A DNA stretch of 64,000 nucleotides from DATDAH01 sp963725155 (GTDB lineage: Bacteria; Actinomycetota; Acidimicrobiia; Acidimicrobiales; DATDAH01): positions 682,001 to 746,000 of the forward strand of contig CAVRXU010000005.1 in assembly GCA_963725155.1 (NCBI GenBank). The letters run 5' to 3'. Each line of letters begins with the position of its first letter. Position 1 is the stretch's first letter. The position numbers and the translations under genes are program-made. This document shows positions 7,524-16,438 of the stretch, piece by piece. The notes below the pieces were generated by a model that searched no databases, was not told where the DNA came from, and saw only the letters and a program-made list of their open reading frames with translations.

Positions 7524-10500
7524 TCAGCTGCGTTGGACGATGAAACGCACCACATCTTTGACCAGCGGGTCGCTGGCCGAGCTGATGGTGACCAGGCGGC
7601 TGGCCTCGCTGCCGGCGGGGGCGCGGGACCCCACCGTGACCACGACCTTGACCGTCCGCGTGGCGCCGGGAGCGAGCACCGGCGTCTGGTAGGTGCCGTT
7701 GTTGGCCGGCAGGGTGATGTCGACCCCTCCGGTGAAGTAGCCGATGGTGTAGTTGGTCGTCGAGGGCTGGCCGCGGAGCCGGAAGGCCTCGGGGCTGGTG
7801 CCGTCGTTCTGGATGGTGACGTAGAACGTCGCCGTGGCGTTTCGGGCGGTCCGAGCGGTGCGGGTCTGGCCGACGCCGGTCAGGTTGTAGACATCGTCGC
7901 CCACGATCGCCCCGTTCGCGCCGAGGCTGATCCGACCGTCGGGTCGGCGGACGGCAACGGTGTAGATGTGGGTGACCGTCGCCTCGTTGCCGGCGCCGTC
8001 GCTCGCGGTCACCCTGAACGTGTGCGCTCCGGGAGTGGCGGTGTCGATCGCCTGGCCATCGGCCACCGGGCCGTCACAGTCGACGGGTCCGGGCTGGTCG
8101 TCCGTGCAGGTGAAGTCGGCGGCGACGACCTGTCCCACGCTGTACACCGCGTTGTGGACCGGGGTGGTGACGGCGATGGTCGGCGCGGTGATGTCGAGCA
8201 CCTCCACCGAGACCGGGTCGGCCGCCACCGGTCCGGCGACCTGGGTCGTGGCCACGCTCGCCGTACTGGTCCACGTCCCGAGGGCGTCCGGCGTGTGGAT
8301 GCAGTCGATCGTGTCGTGGCCGCCGACCGGGATGGTGGCGATGACGGCCTGGTCCTCACACTCGGGCGCCTCCGGGGCGCTGATGGCGGCCCCGGTCAGG
8401 TCGACGTTGCCCGTGTTCTGGATGGTCATGTGGAGCGTGACCGGCTGACCGAGTCCGACGCTCTCCTGGTCGGCCACCTGATCGAACGTCAGCTGCGGCG
8501 TTCCGGGAGCGAGCACCGCCACGTTGACGGTGTTCGAGCTCTGCGCCGTCGGGAACTGGTCGGCGCTCACCGTGGCCTTGGCCGTCCAGGTCCCGAGGTC
8601 GTCGGGGTCGACGGTGGTGTACTCGCAGTCGAGGACGACCGTGGCGCCCACCGCCAGGTCGGCGAGGGGCTCGGTGCACCCGTCCACGTTGACCTCCGCC
8701 CCCGTGATCAGCACGTTCCCGTCGTTGTGGACGGTGGTGTGCAGGTGGATCACGTCGCCGACGGTCACCATCGACTCGTCGGCGGCCAGGGTGACCTCGA
8801 CGCTGGGGTTCGCCGGCTCAGGGCTGCAGGTGTAGAGGCGGACGTCGTCGATGAACCAGCCGTAGTTGGTTCCACCCGTCTCGTCCTCGCCCATGCGGAA
8901 GCGGAAGCGGACGGACTGCCCGGCGAGGCCGGCCAGGCTGGCCCGGCTGGAGACGTACCCGCGGCTCGATCCGACGAACGCCGACTTGCCGGCCAACGGA
9001 TTCGCGCCGCCACCGACGAGGGCGCCGTTGTAGCCGTTGGCGGTCGCGCCGGCGAACAGGGGGCCGACGTCGGTCCAGGTCGTGCCGTTGTTCGTGGAGT
9101 ACTCGACGACGCCCCCGTCCCGGTTCACCGACCCGCTCCTCTCGAACCCGTAGGCGTGGCGGAAGCGCAGGAACGGTGTGCTCCCGGCCGGCAGGGCGAC
9201 GCTGTGGGTCATGTGGACCCGCCGGTCCGACGTCGCGCCCAGGTCGGGCCCGTAGAGGCCGTTCTCGCCGCTCGTCGCGAACCCGACGCCCACCTCGGAC
9301 TGGTAGGACCAGCGGAAGAAGCCGTTCGGGTTCAGGTTGATGGTCTGGTAGCCCCAGTCACCGGACTCCTCGTCCTCGAAGTCGTCCGTGAAGAGATCCG
9401 AGGGGGCGTCCCCGGGGGCGCACACCGGCGCCTCGGGCGCCGACGCGTTCGGCGGGTCGGTCGCCAGCTCCGTCGCCACCACGGCGGCCTGGACCTGGGT
9501 GCAGTTCGCGTTGGTCATGCCGGCGACCCCGCCGGCCACCAGGTTGGCGCAGGCCTGGGGGAGGGCGACGCCCAGGTCGGCGTAATCGCTGCCGGAGGTC
9601 AGCAGCGTGGTCAGGGCCTCGTAGTAGACGGCGGCCGTCTTCTCGAGCCCTATGCCGGTCACCGTCGGGTGCCCGCTGATGGTCCCGCCGCTGGTGATCA
9701 GGACCGCGGTCCGGTTGCCGACCCCGCTGTTGGTGTGGACCCCCCCGCTGTCGGTGCCGGCGGCATCGGCGGTGTACAGGCTGCTGGTCATCCGGTCCGG
9801 GTCGCCGAAGGCACCGGGGTTGGACATGGAGCGCAGCGAGGGGCCGATGAGGTCCTCGCCCACCTGCCACTTGACCGCGGCGGTGTCGTCGCCCAGGCCA
9901 TCGGTCTGGTCGACGAACTCGCCGAACACGTCCGACATGGACTCGTTGATGGCGCCGGACTGGTACCAGAAGAAGAGGTTCGCCGTGTGTTCGGTGACCC
10001 CGTGGGTCAGCTCGTGGGCGACCACGTCGTCGGCCCGGGCGAAGCCCTGGCCGAAGGTGACCTGCTGGCCGTTCCAGAAGGCGTTGTCGTAGGGACACGG
10101 CGTGGCGAGGTCGGTCTTGCAGAACCGCACCTTGGAGAGGATCGGGGCCCCGTCGTCGGCGATGCCCTCCCGCCCGAACCGGGAGGCGTAGAAGTTGTAG
10201 GTGGCGCCCGAGTAGTCGTAGGCGAGGTCGACCTCGTTGGCCGTGGCCGGATTGGTGATGAGGCTGAGGCGGGGCTGGCCCTCGACCCGGGCGTACGGGG
10301 CGGTGCAGGGCTGGGCCTGACGGGTGTTGGCCGCGTCGCACACCTTGCGTTCGAGGCCGAGGGCCAGCTGGCTGAACGAGAGGGCGATCGTGCCCTCCTC
10401 GGCGTCCACCAGCACGAGTTGGCGGACGGCGTCGGTCGTCGAGGTGACCTCGACCCGCCACGTCAGGCGGGGCGACAACCGCGATGGCGGCCCGATGACG

Positions 10501-11093
10501 GCCGGGTCGTAGATCCACGGCTCGGGCGCTGAGGCGCGGAGCGTCGAGGGGTCGGCTTCGACGGCCCGGGCGGTGGCGGCGACGGCGGCCCGCCGGGCGT
10601 CGACCGGTCGGACGGCGGGCGTCATGTCGATGTCCGATCCCCCACGGGACAGGTCGGCCAGGCTGGACAGGATCCCGCCGTCGGCGTCGACCTGCACGCT
10701 GAGCTCACCGCCCAGTACGGGGACGTCGTCGATCGTCTGCTGGTACCGCGTCGCCGTGCCGCCGCCCAGCGTGGGCTCGTCACTGATCGGGACCAGGTCG
10801 GCTCGGTCGGCGCCGAGGAGGCGTCCGTAGCGGTCGAGGAACGTCCCCGCGGGATCGGTGCCGCCGACCCGGATCGGGCTCCCCGCCCGGGTGCCCACCG
10901 ACCGGACCGCGGCGCCGTTCGCCGTCCGGATGACCGTGAGCGGGGCGTCGGACCGGCCCCGGAGGTCGTGCTCGAGATCGGCGGCGACGGCATCGTCGTC
11001 GCGCAGCACGCGCAACGTGATCGGCACGATTGCGGCGGTGGCGGCCACCACCACCGCCGCGAGGACGGCGAGGAACTTCACGGTCCTCCGCAC
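7524..11093 (-). CDS. large secreted M4-family (thermolysin-like) metalloprotease
   Basis: A 1189-residue secreted protein. A signal peptide or anchor covers about residues 7-30, then come an FTP/PepSY-type propeptide (to about 230) and the M4 catalytic domain. The zinc motif is H360-E-L-T-H364, and the third ligand is Glu384 in GAINESMSD, as in thermolysin. A jelly-roll domain (about 550-760) resembles the one in immune-inhibitor-A/M6 proteases (FFRWSYQSEVG, WFIDDVRLYTC). After it come two CARDB/DUF11-like repeats and two further Ig-like or adhesive modules. Such enzymes break down extracellular protein, and the propeptide acts as chaperone and inhibitor until cleaved. No sortase motif or dedicated secretion gene adjoins it. 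Confidence 0.92.
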   Translation of the reverse strand: MRRTVKFLAVLAAVVVAATAAIVPITLRVLRDDDAVAADLEHDLRGRSDAPLTVIRTANGAAVRSVGTRAGSPIRVGGTDPAGTFLDRYGRLLGADRADLVPISDEPTLGGGTATRYQQTIDDVPVLGGELSVQVDADGGILSSLADLSRGGSDIDMTPAVRPVDARRAAVAATARAVEADPSTLRASAPEPWIYDPAVIGPPSRLSPRLTWRVEVTSTTDAVRQLVLVDAEEGTIALSFSQLALGLERKVCDAANTRQAQPCTAPYARVEGQPRLSLITNPATANEVDLAYDYSGATYNFYASRFGREGIADDGAPILSKVRFCKTDLATPCPYDNAFWNGQQVTFGQGFARADDVVAHELTHGVTEHTANLFFWYQSGAINESMSDVFGEFVDQTDGLGDDTAAVKWQVGEDLIGPSLRSMSNPGAFGDPDRMTSSLYTADAAGTDSGGVHTNSGVGNRTAVLITSGGTISGHPTVTGIGLEKTAAVYYEALTTLLTSGSDYADLGVALPQACANLVAGGVAGMTNANCTQVQAAVVATELATDPPNASAPEAPVCAPGDAPSDLFTDDFEDEESGDWGYQTINLNPNGFFRWSYQSEVGVGFATSGENGLYGPDLGATSDRRVHMTHSVALPAGSTPFLRFRHAYGFERSGSVNRDGGVVEYSTNNGTTWTDVGPLFAGATANGYNGALVGGGANPLAGKSAFVGSSRGYVSSRASLAGLAGQSVRFRFRMGEDETGGTNYGWFIDDVRLYTCSPEPANPSVEVTLAADESMVTVGDVIHLHTTVHNDGNVLITGAEVNVDGCTEPLADLAVGATVVLDCEYTTVDPDDLGTWTAKATVSADQFPTAQSSNTVNVAVLAPGTPQLTFDQVADQESVGLGQPVTLHMTIQNTGNVDLTGAAISAPEAPECEDQAVIATIPVGGHDTIDCIHTPDALGTWTSTASVATTQVAGPVAADPVSVEVLDITAPTIAVTTPVHNAVYSVGQVVAADFTCTDDQPGPVDCDGPVADGQAIDTATPGAHTFRVTASDGAGNEATVTHIYTVAVRRPDGRISLGANGAIVGDDVYNLTGVGQTRTARTARNATATFYVTIQNDGTSPEAFRLRGQPSTTNYTIGYFTGGVDITLPANNGTYQTPVLAPGATRTVKVVVTVGSRAPAGSEASRLVTISSASDPLVKDVVRFIVQRS

Positions 11094-11198
11094 CCCCCCA
11101 GCTTACGGCCACGGAGCGCGGCGCGTCACGCGCCGCGCGTGATCTCGCTGAGCGTCACCGCCCTTGACGCGGAGCGTCGACCATCCGGCCGTTCGGGC

Positions 11199-12626
11199 CT
11201 AGAACTGGAAGTAGATGAACGGGACCGTGGCCCCGCCCGAGAACAGGACGATGGCCACCACGAAGGCGCCGTAGACCGCCCCCTGCAGAGCCGGTGGGAG
11301 GTCGAGCATCGGCGTGTGGGTGTCGGTGTTGCGTTGGGCGATGTCGATGGCGATGGTGACGATCCCGAGCGCGCCGACGAGGAAGAGCGAGCCCCACTCG
11401 GTGACCCCGCCCTGCAGGGTCAGGATCCCGGTGATCACGTCGAAGGCCTCGGCGAAGCTGGCCGACCGGAAGAAGATCCAGGCGAACACGACGAGCTGGA
11501 AGGTGCCGATGGCCGGGAGCACGTCGCGCCACGTGAAGCGGCCGACGCCGTTGTGGGCGTCGCCCGCGCCCCCCGGTCGTTCGGTGAACCATCGGTGAGC
11601 GCAGAGGTACAGGCCGTGCAGCGTCCCCCAGGCCACGAAGGTCCACGCCGCCCCGTGCCACAGGCCGCCCAGCACCATCGTGAGCATCAGGTTCCGGTAC
11701 GTCTTGGCCCGTGATCCCCGGTTCCCCCCCAGGGGGATGTAGAGGTAGTCCCGCAGCCAGTTGGACAGCGAGATGTGCCAGGTCCGCCAGAACACGGTGA
11801 TGTTCCGGGACAGGTAGGGCTGCTCGAAGTTCAGCGGCAGCTCGATGCCCAGGAGGCGGGAGGACCCGCGGGCGACGTCGGAGTACCCGGCGAAGTCGCC
11901 GTAGATCTGGAGGGCGAACGCGTACGCCCCGCCGAGCAACGAGATCCACGACGCCCGCCCGGGCTCGGTGAACGTGCGGTCGACGAAGGGCGCGAGCGCG
12001 TCGGCGATGGCGACCTTCTTGAACAGGCCGAGCAGGATCAGGCAGAGGCCGGACCGAGCCTGCTCCCAGCGCAGGGGTGGCCGCTCGTGCTCGAACTGGG
12101 GGAGCTGGAGGTGAGCCCGGCCGATCGGCCCGGCCACCAGCTGCGGGAAGAAGGCGACGAACACGGCGAAGTCGAGGAGGTCGTCGGCGGGTTCGATGTC
12201 GCGGCGGAAGACGTCGAACGTGTAGCTGATCCCGTGGAACGTGTAGAAGCTGATCCCGATCGGCAGCAGGACCCGCAACGTGGGCTCGCTGGCGTCGACG
12301 CCCGCGGCCCGGAGCAGGTCGGCGGCGGAGCCGATGAAGAAGTTGAAGTACTTGAAGAAGCCGAGCACGGTCAGGTTGAGTCCGAGGCTCAGGCCGAAGG
12401 CCAGCTTCCGCTTCTTGTCGTCCTCGGTCATCGCCAGGTAGCGGCCCACCCCGAAGTCCACGCCGGTCGTGAGCAGCATCAGGCCGAGGAAGCGCCAGTC
12501 CCACATGGCGTAGAAGAACCACGACGCCAGGAGGAGCAACAGGTTCTGCGCGCGGCGCTTCAGCTGCCAGTAGACGACGAAGACGAGCGGGAAGAAGAGG
12601 AGGTACTGCAGGGAGTTGAAGACCAT
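11199..12626 (-). CDS. MBOAT-family membrane O-acyltransferase (AlgI-like)
   Basis: A 475-residue polytopic membrane protein that starts with the typical MVFNSLQYLLFFPLVFVVYW and contains the MBOAT signature GGLWHGAAWTFVAWGTLHG with the invariant His, plus FFPQLVAGPIGRA and SRNITVFWRTWHISLSNWLRDY. Family members move acyl groups across the membrane for O-acetylation of polysaccharide or similar substrates. Bacterial homologues usually work with an SGNH/AlgJ/DltD-type partner; none adjoins it, so the acceptor is unknown. It is divergent from tig, with 67 bp between the start codons. Confidence 0.9.
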   Translation of the reverse strand: MVFNSLQYLLFFPLVFVVYWQLKRRAQNLLLLLASWFFYAMWDWRFLGLMLLTTGVDFGVGRYLAMTEDDKKRKLAFGLSLGLNLTVLGFFKYFNFFIGSAADLLRAAGVDASEPTLRVLLPIGISFYTFHGISYTFDVFRRDIEPADDLLDFAVFVAFFPQLVAGPIGRAHLQLPQFEHERPPLRWEQARSGLCLILLGLFKKVAIADALAPFVDRTFTEPGRASWISLLGGAYAFALQIYGDFAGYSDVARGSSRLLGIELPLNFEQPYLSRNITVFWRTWHISLSNWLRDYLYIPLGGNRGSRAKTYRNLMLTMVLGGLWHGAAWTFVAWGTLHGLYLCAHRWFTERPGGAGDAHNGVGRFTWRDVLPAIGTFQLVVFAWIFFRSASFAEAFDVITGILTLQGGVTEWGSLFLVGALGIVTIAIDIAQRNTDTHTPMLDLPPALQGAVYGAFVVAIVLFSGGATVPFIYFQF

Positions 12627-12678
12627 GACCGGGGCCGGAGCCTAGTGACCGTCCCTGAGGTCCTCGCGGGCGCGCCGG

Positions 12679-12684
12679 TACACT
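12679..12684 (+). promoter_or_regulatory. putative -10 box of the tig-clp operon (TACACT)
   Basis: TACACT lies 9 nt before the trigger-factor ATG, in the short divergent gap shared with the MBOAT gene, which has its own TAGGCT hexamer on the opposite strand. The -35 region is weak. Confidence 0.35.
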
Positions 12685-12693
12685 CCCCGCTCC

Positions 12694-14082
12694 ATGAAGG
12701 CCACGGTCGAGACCCTCGAAGGCAACAAGGTCAAGGTCTCGGTCGAGGTCGACGAGACGGAGTTCGAGTCCGCGGTGGACGATGCGTTCCGACGCATTGC
12801 CCGAGAGGTGCGCATCCCCGGGTTCCGCCCGGGGAAGGCTCCCCGCCGCGTGTTGGAGGCCCAGCTGGGCAGCGGCTTCGCCCGGGAGGAGGCTCTGCGC
12901 CACGCTCTGCCGGAGTACTACGCCAAGGCCGTGCGGGAGAACGACGTCGATGTCATCGCCCCACCCGAGATCGACATCACCGGTGGCGAGGAGGACGGTC
13001 CCGTCGTCTTCGACGCCGTCGTCGAGATCCGTCCCGAGATCGCCATCAGCGGCCACGACGACCTCACGGTGACCATCCCCTCACCCCTCGTCTCCGACGA
13101 GGAGGTCGACGCCCAGGTCGAGCGCCTGCGCCAGAACTTCGCCGAGCTGGCCACCGTCGACCGGGCCGCCCAGGACGGCGACAACGTCAGCATCGACATC
13201 GCCGGCTGGGAGGACGACGAGCCCGTCTCCGGCCTCACCGCCGACGACTACCTCTACGAAGTGGGCGCGGGGGCCGTGGTGGCCGAGATCGACGACCAGC
13301 TCCGGGGGGCCAAGGTCGGCGACATCCTGGAGTTCGACGCCGAGCACCCGGACCCGGACAGCGATTCCTCGCTGCGCATCCGGATCATGGTGAAGGAGAT
13401 CAAGGAGAAGGTCCTCCCCGAGGTCGACGACGAGTGGGCCAACGAGGCCTCGGAGTTCGAGACCGTCGGGGAGCTGCGTGAGGACCTACGCAAGCGGTCG
13501 GCCATGACCCGTGTGATCATGGCCCAGATGGGACTGCGCAACGGCGCCGCCCAGGCCGCCGGCGACCTGGTCGACGCCGACGACGTGCCCGAGGCGATGG
13601 TGTCGGCCGAGATGGAACACCGCCTCCAGGACCTGGCCATGCGCCTCCAGGCCCAGGGCATGGACTTCGACGCCTACATGGCGGCCAGCGGCCAGGACCA
13701 GGAGGGCATGGTCGCCGAGCTGCGGGACGCCGCCGTCATGGCCACCAAGGCCGACCTCGCCCTCCGGGGCATCGCCGAGGCCGAGGGCCTCGACGCCACC
13801 GAGGAGGACCTCGACGAGGAACTGGAGAAGCTGGCCGAGCGGGTCGAGCAGACGCCCGCCGAGGTCCGGCTGGCCCTCGAGGAGGGCGACCAGATCCCGG
13901 CGGTACGCTCGGACCTACGCAAGCGCAAGGCCCTGGACTGGCTCGTCGAGCACGTGCAGATCGTCGATGAGGACGGGACCCCGGTCGACCGGGCCGACCT
14001 CGAGGCCCCGGAGATCGAGGAGCCCGATGACGAGGCCGAGGACGAAGTAGCAGCCGACGAGCACGAGGAGGAGCAGGGGTGA
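12694..14082 (+). CDS. tig: trigger factor (ribosome-bound chaperone and peptidyl-prolyl isomerase)
   Basis: A 462-residue trigger factor. The ribosome-binding domain carries the signature near residue 44 (IPGFRPGKAPRRVLE), followed by the FKBP-type isomerase domain (GDNVSIDIAGWEDDEPV onward) and the helical C-terminal chaperone arms. The tail ends in a long acidic stretch (EIEEPDDEAEDEVAADEHEEEQG) common in actinobacterial versions. It folds nascent chains at the ribosome exit. It is first in a run with clpP and clpX; its stop overlaps the clpP start region (GTGATGG), which implies translational coupling of folding and degradation functions. Confidence 0.95.
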   Translation: MKATVETLEGNKVKVSVEVDETEFESAVDDAFRRIAREVRIPGFRPGKAPRRVLEAQLGSGFAREEALRHALPEYYAKAVRENDVDVIAPPEIDITGGEEDGPVVFDAVVEIRPEIAISGHDDLTVTIPSPLVSDEEVDAQVERLRQNFAELATVDRAAQDGDNVSIDIAGWEDDEPVSGLTADDYLYEVGAGAVVAEIDDQLRGAKVGDILEFDAEHPDPDSDSSLRIRIMVKEIKEKVLPEVDDEWANEASEFETVGELREDLRKRSAMTRVIMAQMGLRNGAAQAAGDLVDADDVPEAMVSAEMEHRLQDLAMRLQAQGMDFDAYMAASGQDQEGMVAELRDAAVMATKADLALRGIAEAEGLDATEEDLDEELEKLAERVEQTPAEVRLALEEGDQIPAVRSDLRKRKALDWLVEHVQIVDEDGTPVDRADLEAPEIEEPDDEAEDEVAADEHEEEQG

Positions 14083-14720
14083 TGGATCCGGTACGCAACT
14101 ACCTCGTCCCGACGGTGGTCGAGCAGAGCAACCGGGGTGAGCGGGCCTACGACCTCTACTCCCGCCTGCTCAAGGAGAACATCATCTTCCTCGGCACGCC
14201 GATCGACGACACGATCGCCAACCTGGTCTGCGCCCAGCTCCTGCACCTCGAGTCCGAGAACCCGGACAAGGACATCAACATCTACATCAACAGCCCCGGC
14301 GGTGACATCACGGCGCTGTTCGCCATCTACGACACGATGCAGTACATCAAGCCCGACATCGCCACCATCTGCTACGGCCAGGCCGCGTCGGCCGCCGCGG
14401 TCCTGCTGGCCGCCGGGGCGCCGGGAAAGCGCCTCGCCCTCCCGCACTCCCGGATCCTGCTCCACCAGCCCTACGCCGGAGCTCAGGGCCAGGCCACCGA
14501 CATCGAGCTGGCGGCCAAGGAGATCCTGCGTCTGCGGGAGCTCCTGGAGGAGATCCTGGCCGAGCACACGGGTCAGCCGATCGAGCGTCTGCACAACGAC
14601 ACCGACCGGGATTTCGTTATGACCGCCGCGGAGGCCCGCGAATACGGCATCATCGACGAGGTGATCGACACCCGCTCGATGGCCGAGGCCGGCGCACCGA
14701 TCGCAGCCGTCAGTTCCTGA
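14079..14720 (+). CDS. clpP: ATP-dependent Clp protease proteolytic subunit
   Basis: About 213 residues, with the complete serine-protease triad: Ser104 in GQAASAAAVLL, His129 in SRILLHQPYAG and Asp178 in HNDTDRDF (numbered from the GTG at 14079; an ATG at 14082 is equally possible). INSPGGDITALFAIYDTM is the usual oxyanion-hole region. ClpP forms the barrel that degrades proteins unfolded by the ClpX encoded next. The start overlaps the tig stop, and 21 bp separate it from clpX, so one transcript is likely. Confidence 0.96.
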   Translation: MMDPVRNYLVPTVVEQSNRGERAYDLYSRLLKENIIFLGTPIDDTIANLVCAQLLHLESENPDKDINIYINSPGGDITALFAIYDTMQYIKPDIATICYGQAASAAAVLLAAGAPGKRLALPHSRILLHQPYAGAQGQATDIELAAKEILRLRELLEEILAEHTGQPIERLHNDTDRDFVMTAAEAREYGIIDEVIDTRSMAEAGAPIAAVSS

Positions 14721-14741
14721 CACCGACAGGGGGATCTCGAG

Positions 14742-16016
14742 GTGGCCAAGTTCGGAGACGGGGGGGAGCTTCTCAAGTGCTCCTTCTGTGGCAAGTCCCA
14801 GAAGCAGGTCAAGAAGCTCATCGCCGGTCCCGGCGTCTACATCTGCGACGAGTGCATCGACCTCTGTAACGAGATCATCGAGGAGGAGCTGGCCGAGACC
14901 TCCGACGTCAGCTTCGACGAGCTCCCCAAGCCGCGGGAGATCTTCGAGTTCCTGAATGACTACATCGTCGGCCAGAGCCACGCCAAGAAGATCCTGTCCG
15001 TCGCCGTCTACAACCACTACAAGCGGATGCAGATGGGAGGCGCCGACAGTGAGGTCGAGCTGGCGAAGTCCAACATCCTCCTCATCGGGCCCACCGGCTG
15101 CGGCAAGACGCTGCTGGCCCAGACCCTCGCCCGGATGCTCAACGTGCCCTTCGCCATCGCCGACGCCACGGCACTGACCGAGGCCGGCTACGTCGGGGAG
15201 GACGTCGAGAACATCCTGCTCAAGCTGATCCAGGCCGCCGACTACGACGTCAAGAAGGCCGAGACCGGCATCATCTACATCGACGAGATCGACAAGATCG
15301 CCCGCAAGAGCGAGAACCCGTCGATCACCCGGGACGTGTCGGGCGAGGGTGTGCAGCAGGCCCTGCTCAAGATCCTGGAGGGGACCACCGCCTCGGTCCC
15401 GCCGCAGGGCGGCCGCAAGCACCCCCACCAGGAGTTCATCCAGATCGACACCACGAACATCCTGTTCATCTGTGGCGGGGCCTTCGCCGGCCTCGAGAAG
15501 ATCATCGAGTCCCGCGTCGGGCGTAAGGGCGTGGGCTTCGGCGCCGACATCCGGGGCATCGACGAGAAGGACCTCGGCTCCATCTACGGCAACGTGCTGC
15601 CCGAGGACTTCCTGAAGTTCGGGCTGATCCCGGAGTTCGTCGGGCGCCTGCCGGTGGTCGGCGCGGTGTCCAACCTGGACGCAGAAGCCCTCATCGAGAT
15701 CCTGGTCGAGCCCAAGAACGCCTTGACCCGCCAGTACAGCCGGCTGTTCGAGTTCGAGGACGTCGAGCTGGAGTTCAAGGACGACGCCCTGGAGGCCATC
15801 GCCGAGCTCGCCCTGCTCCGCGGCACCGGTGCCCGAGGCCTGCGGGCCATCCTCGAAGAAGTGCTGAACGAGGTCATGTTCGAACTGCCGAGCCGCGGTG
15901 ACGTCTCCAAGTGCGTCATCGACCGCCAGGTCGTCGAGGAGAGCGCGGTCCCGACGTTGGTGCCCCGCACCGACCCGTCGACCCGTCCTGCTCGCCCCCG
16001 CCGCGCCGCCTCGTGA
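14742..16016 (+). CDS. clpX: ATP-dependent Clp protease ATP-binding subunit ClpX
   Basis: A 424-residue AAA+ unfoldase. The N-terminal zinc finger has Cys13, Cys16, Cys35 and Cys38 (CSFC, CDEC). Walker A is GPTGCGKT (about residues 115-122) and Walker B is IIYIDEIDKIA, followed by the sensor and pore-loop region and the IGF-type ClpP-contact region. It feeds substrates to ClpP. The start is GTG at 14742. The stop overlaps the next gene's GTG by 4 bp (GTGA), indicating coupled translation. Confidence 0.96.
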   Translation: MAKFGDGGELLKCSFCGKSQKQVKKLIAGPGVYICDECIDLCNEIIEEELAETSDVSFDELPKPREIFEFLNDYIVGQSHAKKILSVAVYNHYKRMQMGGADSEVELAKSNILLIGPTGCGKTLLAQTLARMLNVPFAIADATALTEAGYVGEDVENILLKLIQAADYDVKKAETGIIYIDEIDKIARKSENPSITRDVSGEGVQQALLKILEGTTASVPPQGGRKHPHQEFIQIDTTNILFICGGAFAGLEKIIESRVGRKGVGFGADIRGIDEKDLGSIYGNVLPEDFLKFGLIPEFVGRLPVVGAVSNLDAEALIEILVEPKNALTRQYSRLFEFEDVELEFKDDALEAIAELALLRGTGARGLRAILEEVLNEVMFELPSRGDVSKCVIDRQVVEESAVPTLVPRTDPSTRPARPRRAAS

Positions 16017-16438
16017 ACCGAGTCGCCCGCGGCGCCCTGATCGGGGGCGCGGTCGGCGCGCTGGTCGCCGTCGCCCAGACCGTGAGGGCCGAGGACGACC
16101 CACCGGAGGTCGTGGCCCTTCATGCCGCCCGCGGTGCCGCCCAGGGCGCCTTGGTCGGGGCTCTCGTCGGTTGGGTGCTGGATCGCACCTCGGCCCAGCC
16201 GACCTCCGGTGTCGCGGCCTACGCCGAGGTGGCCAAGGACGCGTGGACCGGTGCGGTGGACACCGCCGAGCAGGCCTACGAGGTGGCCCGGCCCCGGCTG
16301 GAGCACGCGTACGAGGTGACCCGCCCGCGGGTCGAGCACGCCGTCGAGGTCGCCCTGCCCGTGGTCGAGATGGCCACCGAGCTGGCCCGCGACCGGGCCC
16401 AGGACCTCGCTGAGGCAGCTCGCCGCCGCGCCGCGTGA
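16013..16438 (+). CDS. small glycine-zipper membrane protein between clpX and folC, function unknown
   Basis: A 141-residue protein starting at the GTG that overlaps the clpX stop. The N-terminus has a hydrophobic, Gly/Ala-rich segment (ALIGGAVGALVAVAQTV) and a second one (AAQGALVGALVGWVLD), looking like a pair of short membrane helices. A long amphipathic helical tail follows, with repeated Glu-Val-Ala-Arg-Pro-Arg units (YEVARPRLEHAYEVTRPRVEH). I do not recognise the family. Its stop overlaps the folC GTG by 4 bp, so it is coupled to both neighbours. A membrane-associated structural role is only a guess from the helix pattern. Confidence 0.7.
   Translation: MNRVARGALIGGAVGALVAVAQTVRAEDDPPEVVALHAARGAAQGALVGALVGWVLDRTSAQPTSGVAAYAEVAKDAWTGAVDTAEQAYEVARPRLEHAYEVTRPRVEHAVEVALPVVEMATELARDRAQDLAEAARRRAA

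Noticed and set aside
7533..10532. A 999-residue frame opposite the M4 protease
   Set aside because: It is antisense shadow sequence rich in Gly, Arg, Asp and Val; the minus strand has the HELTH motif.
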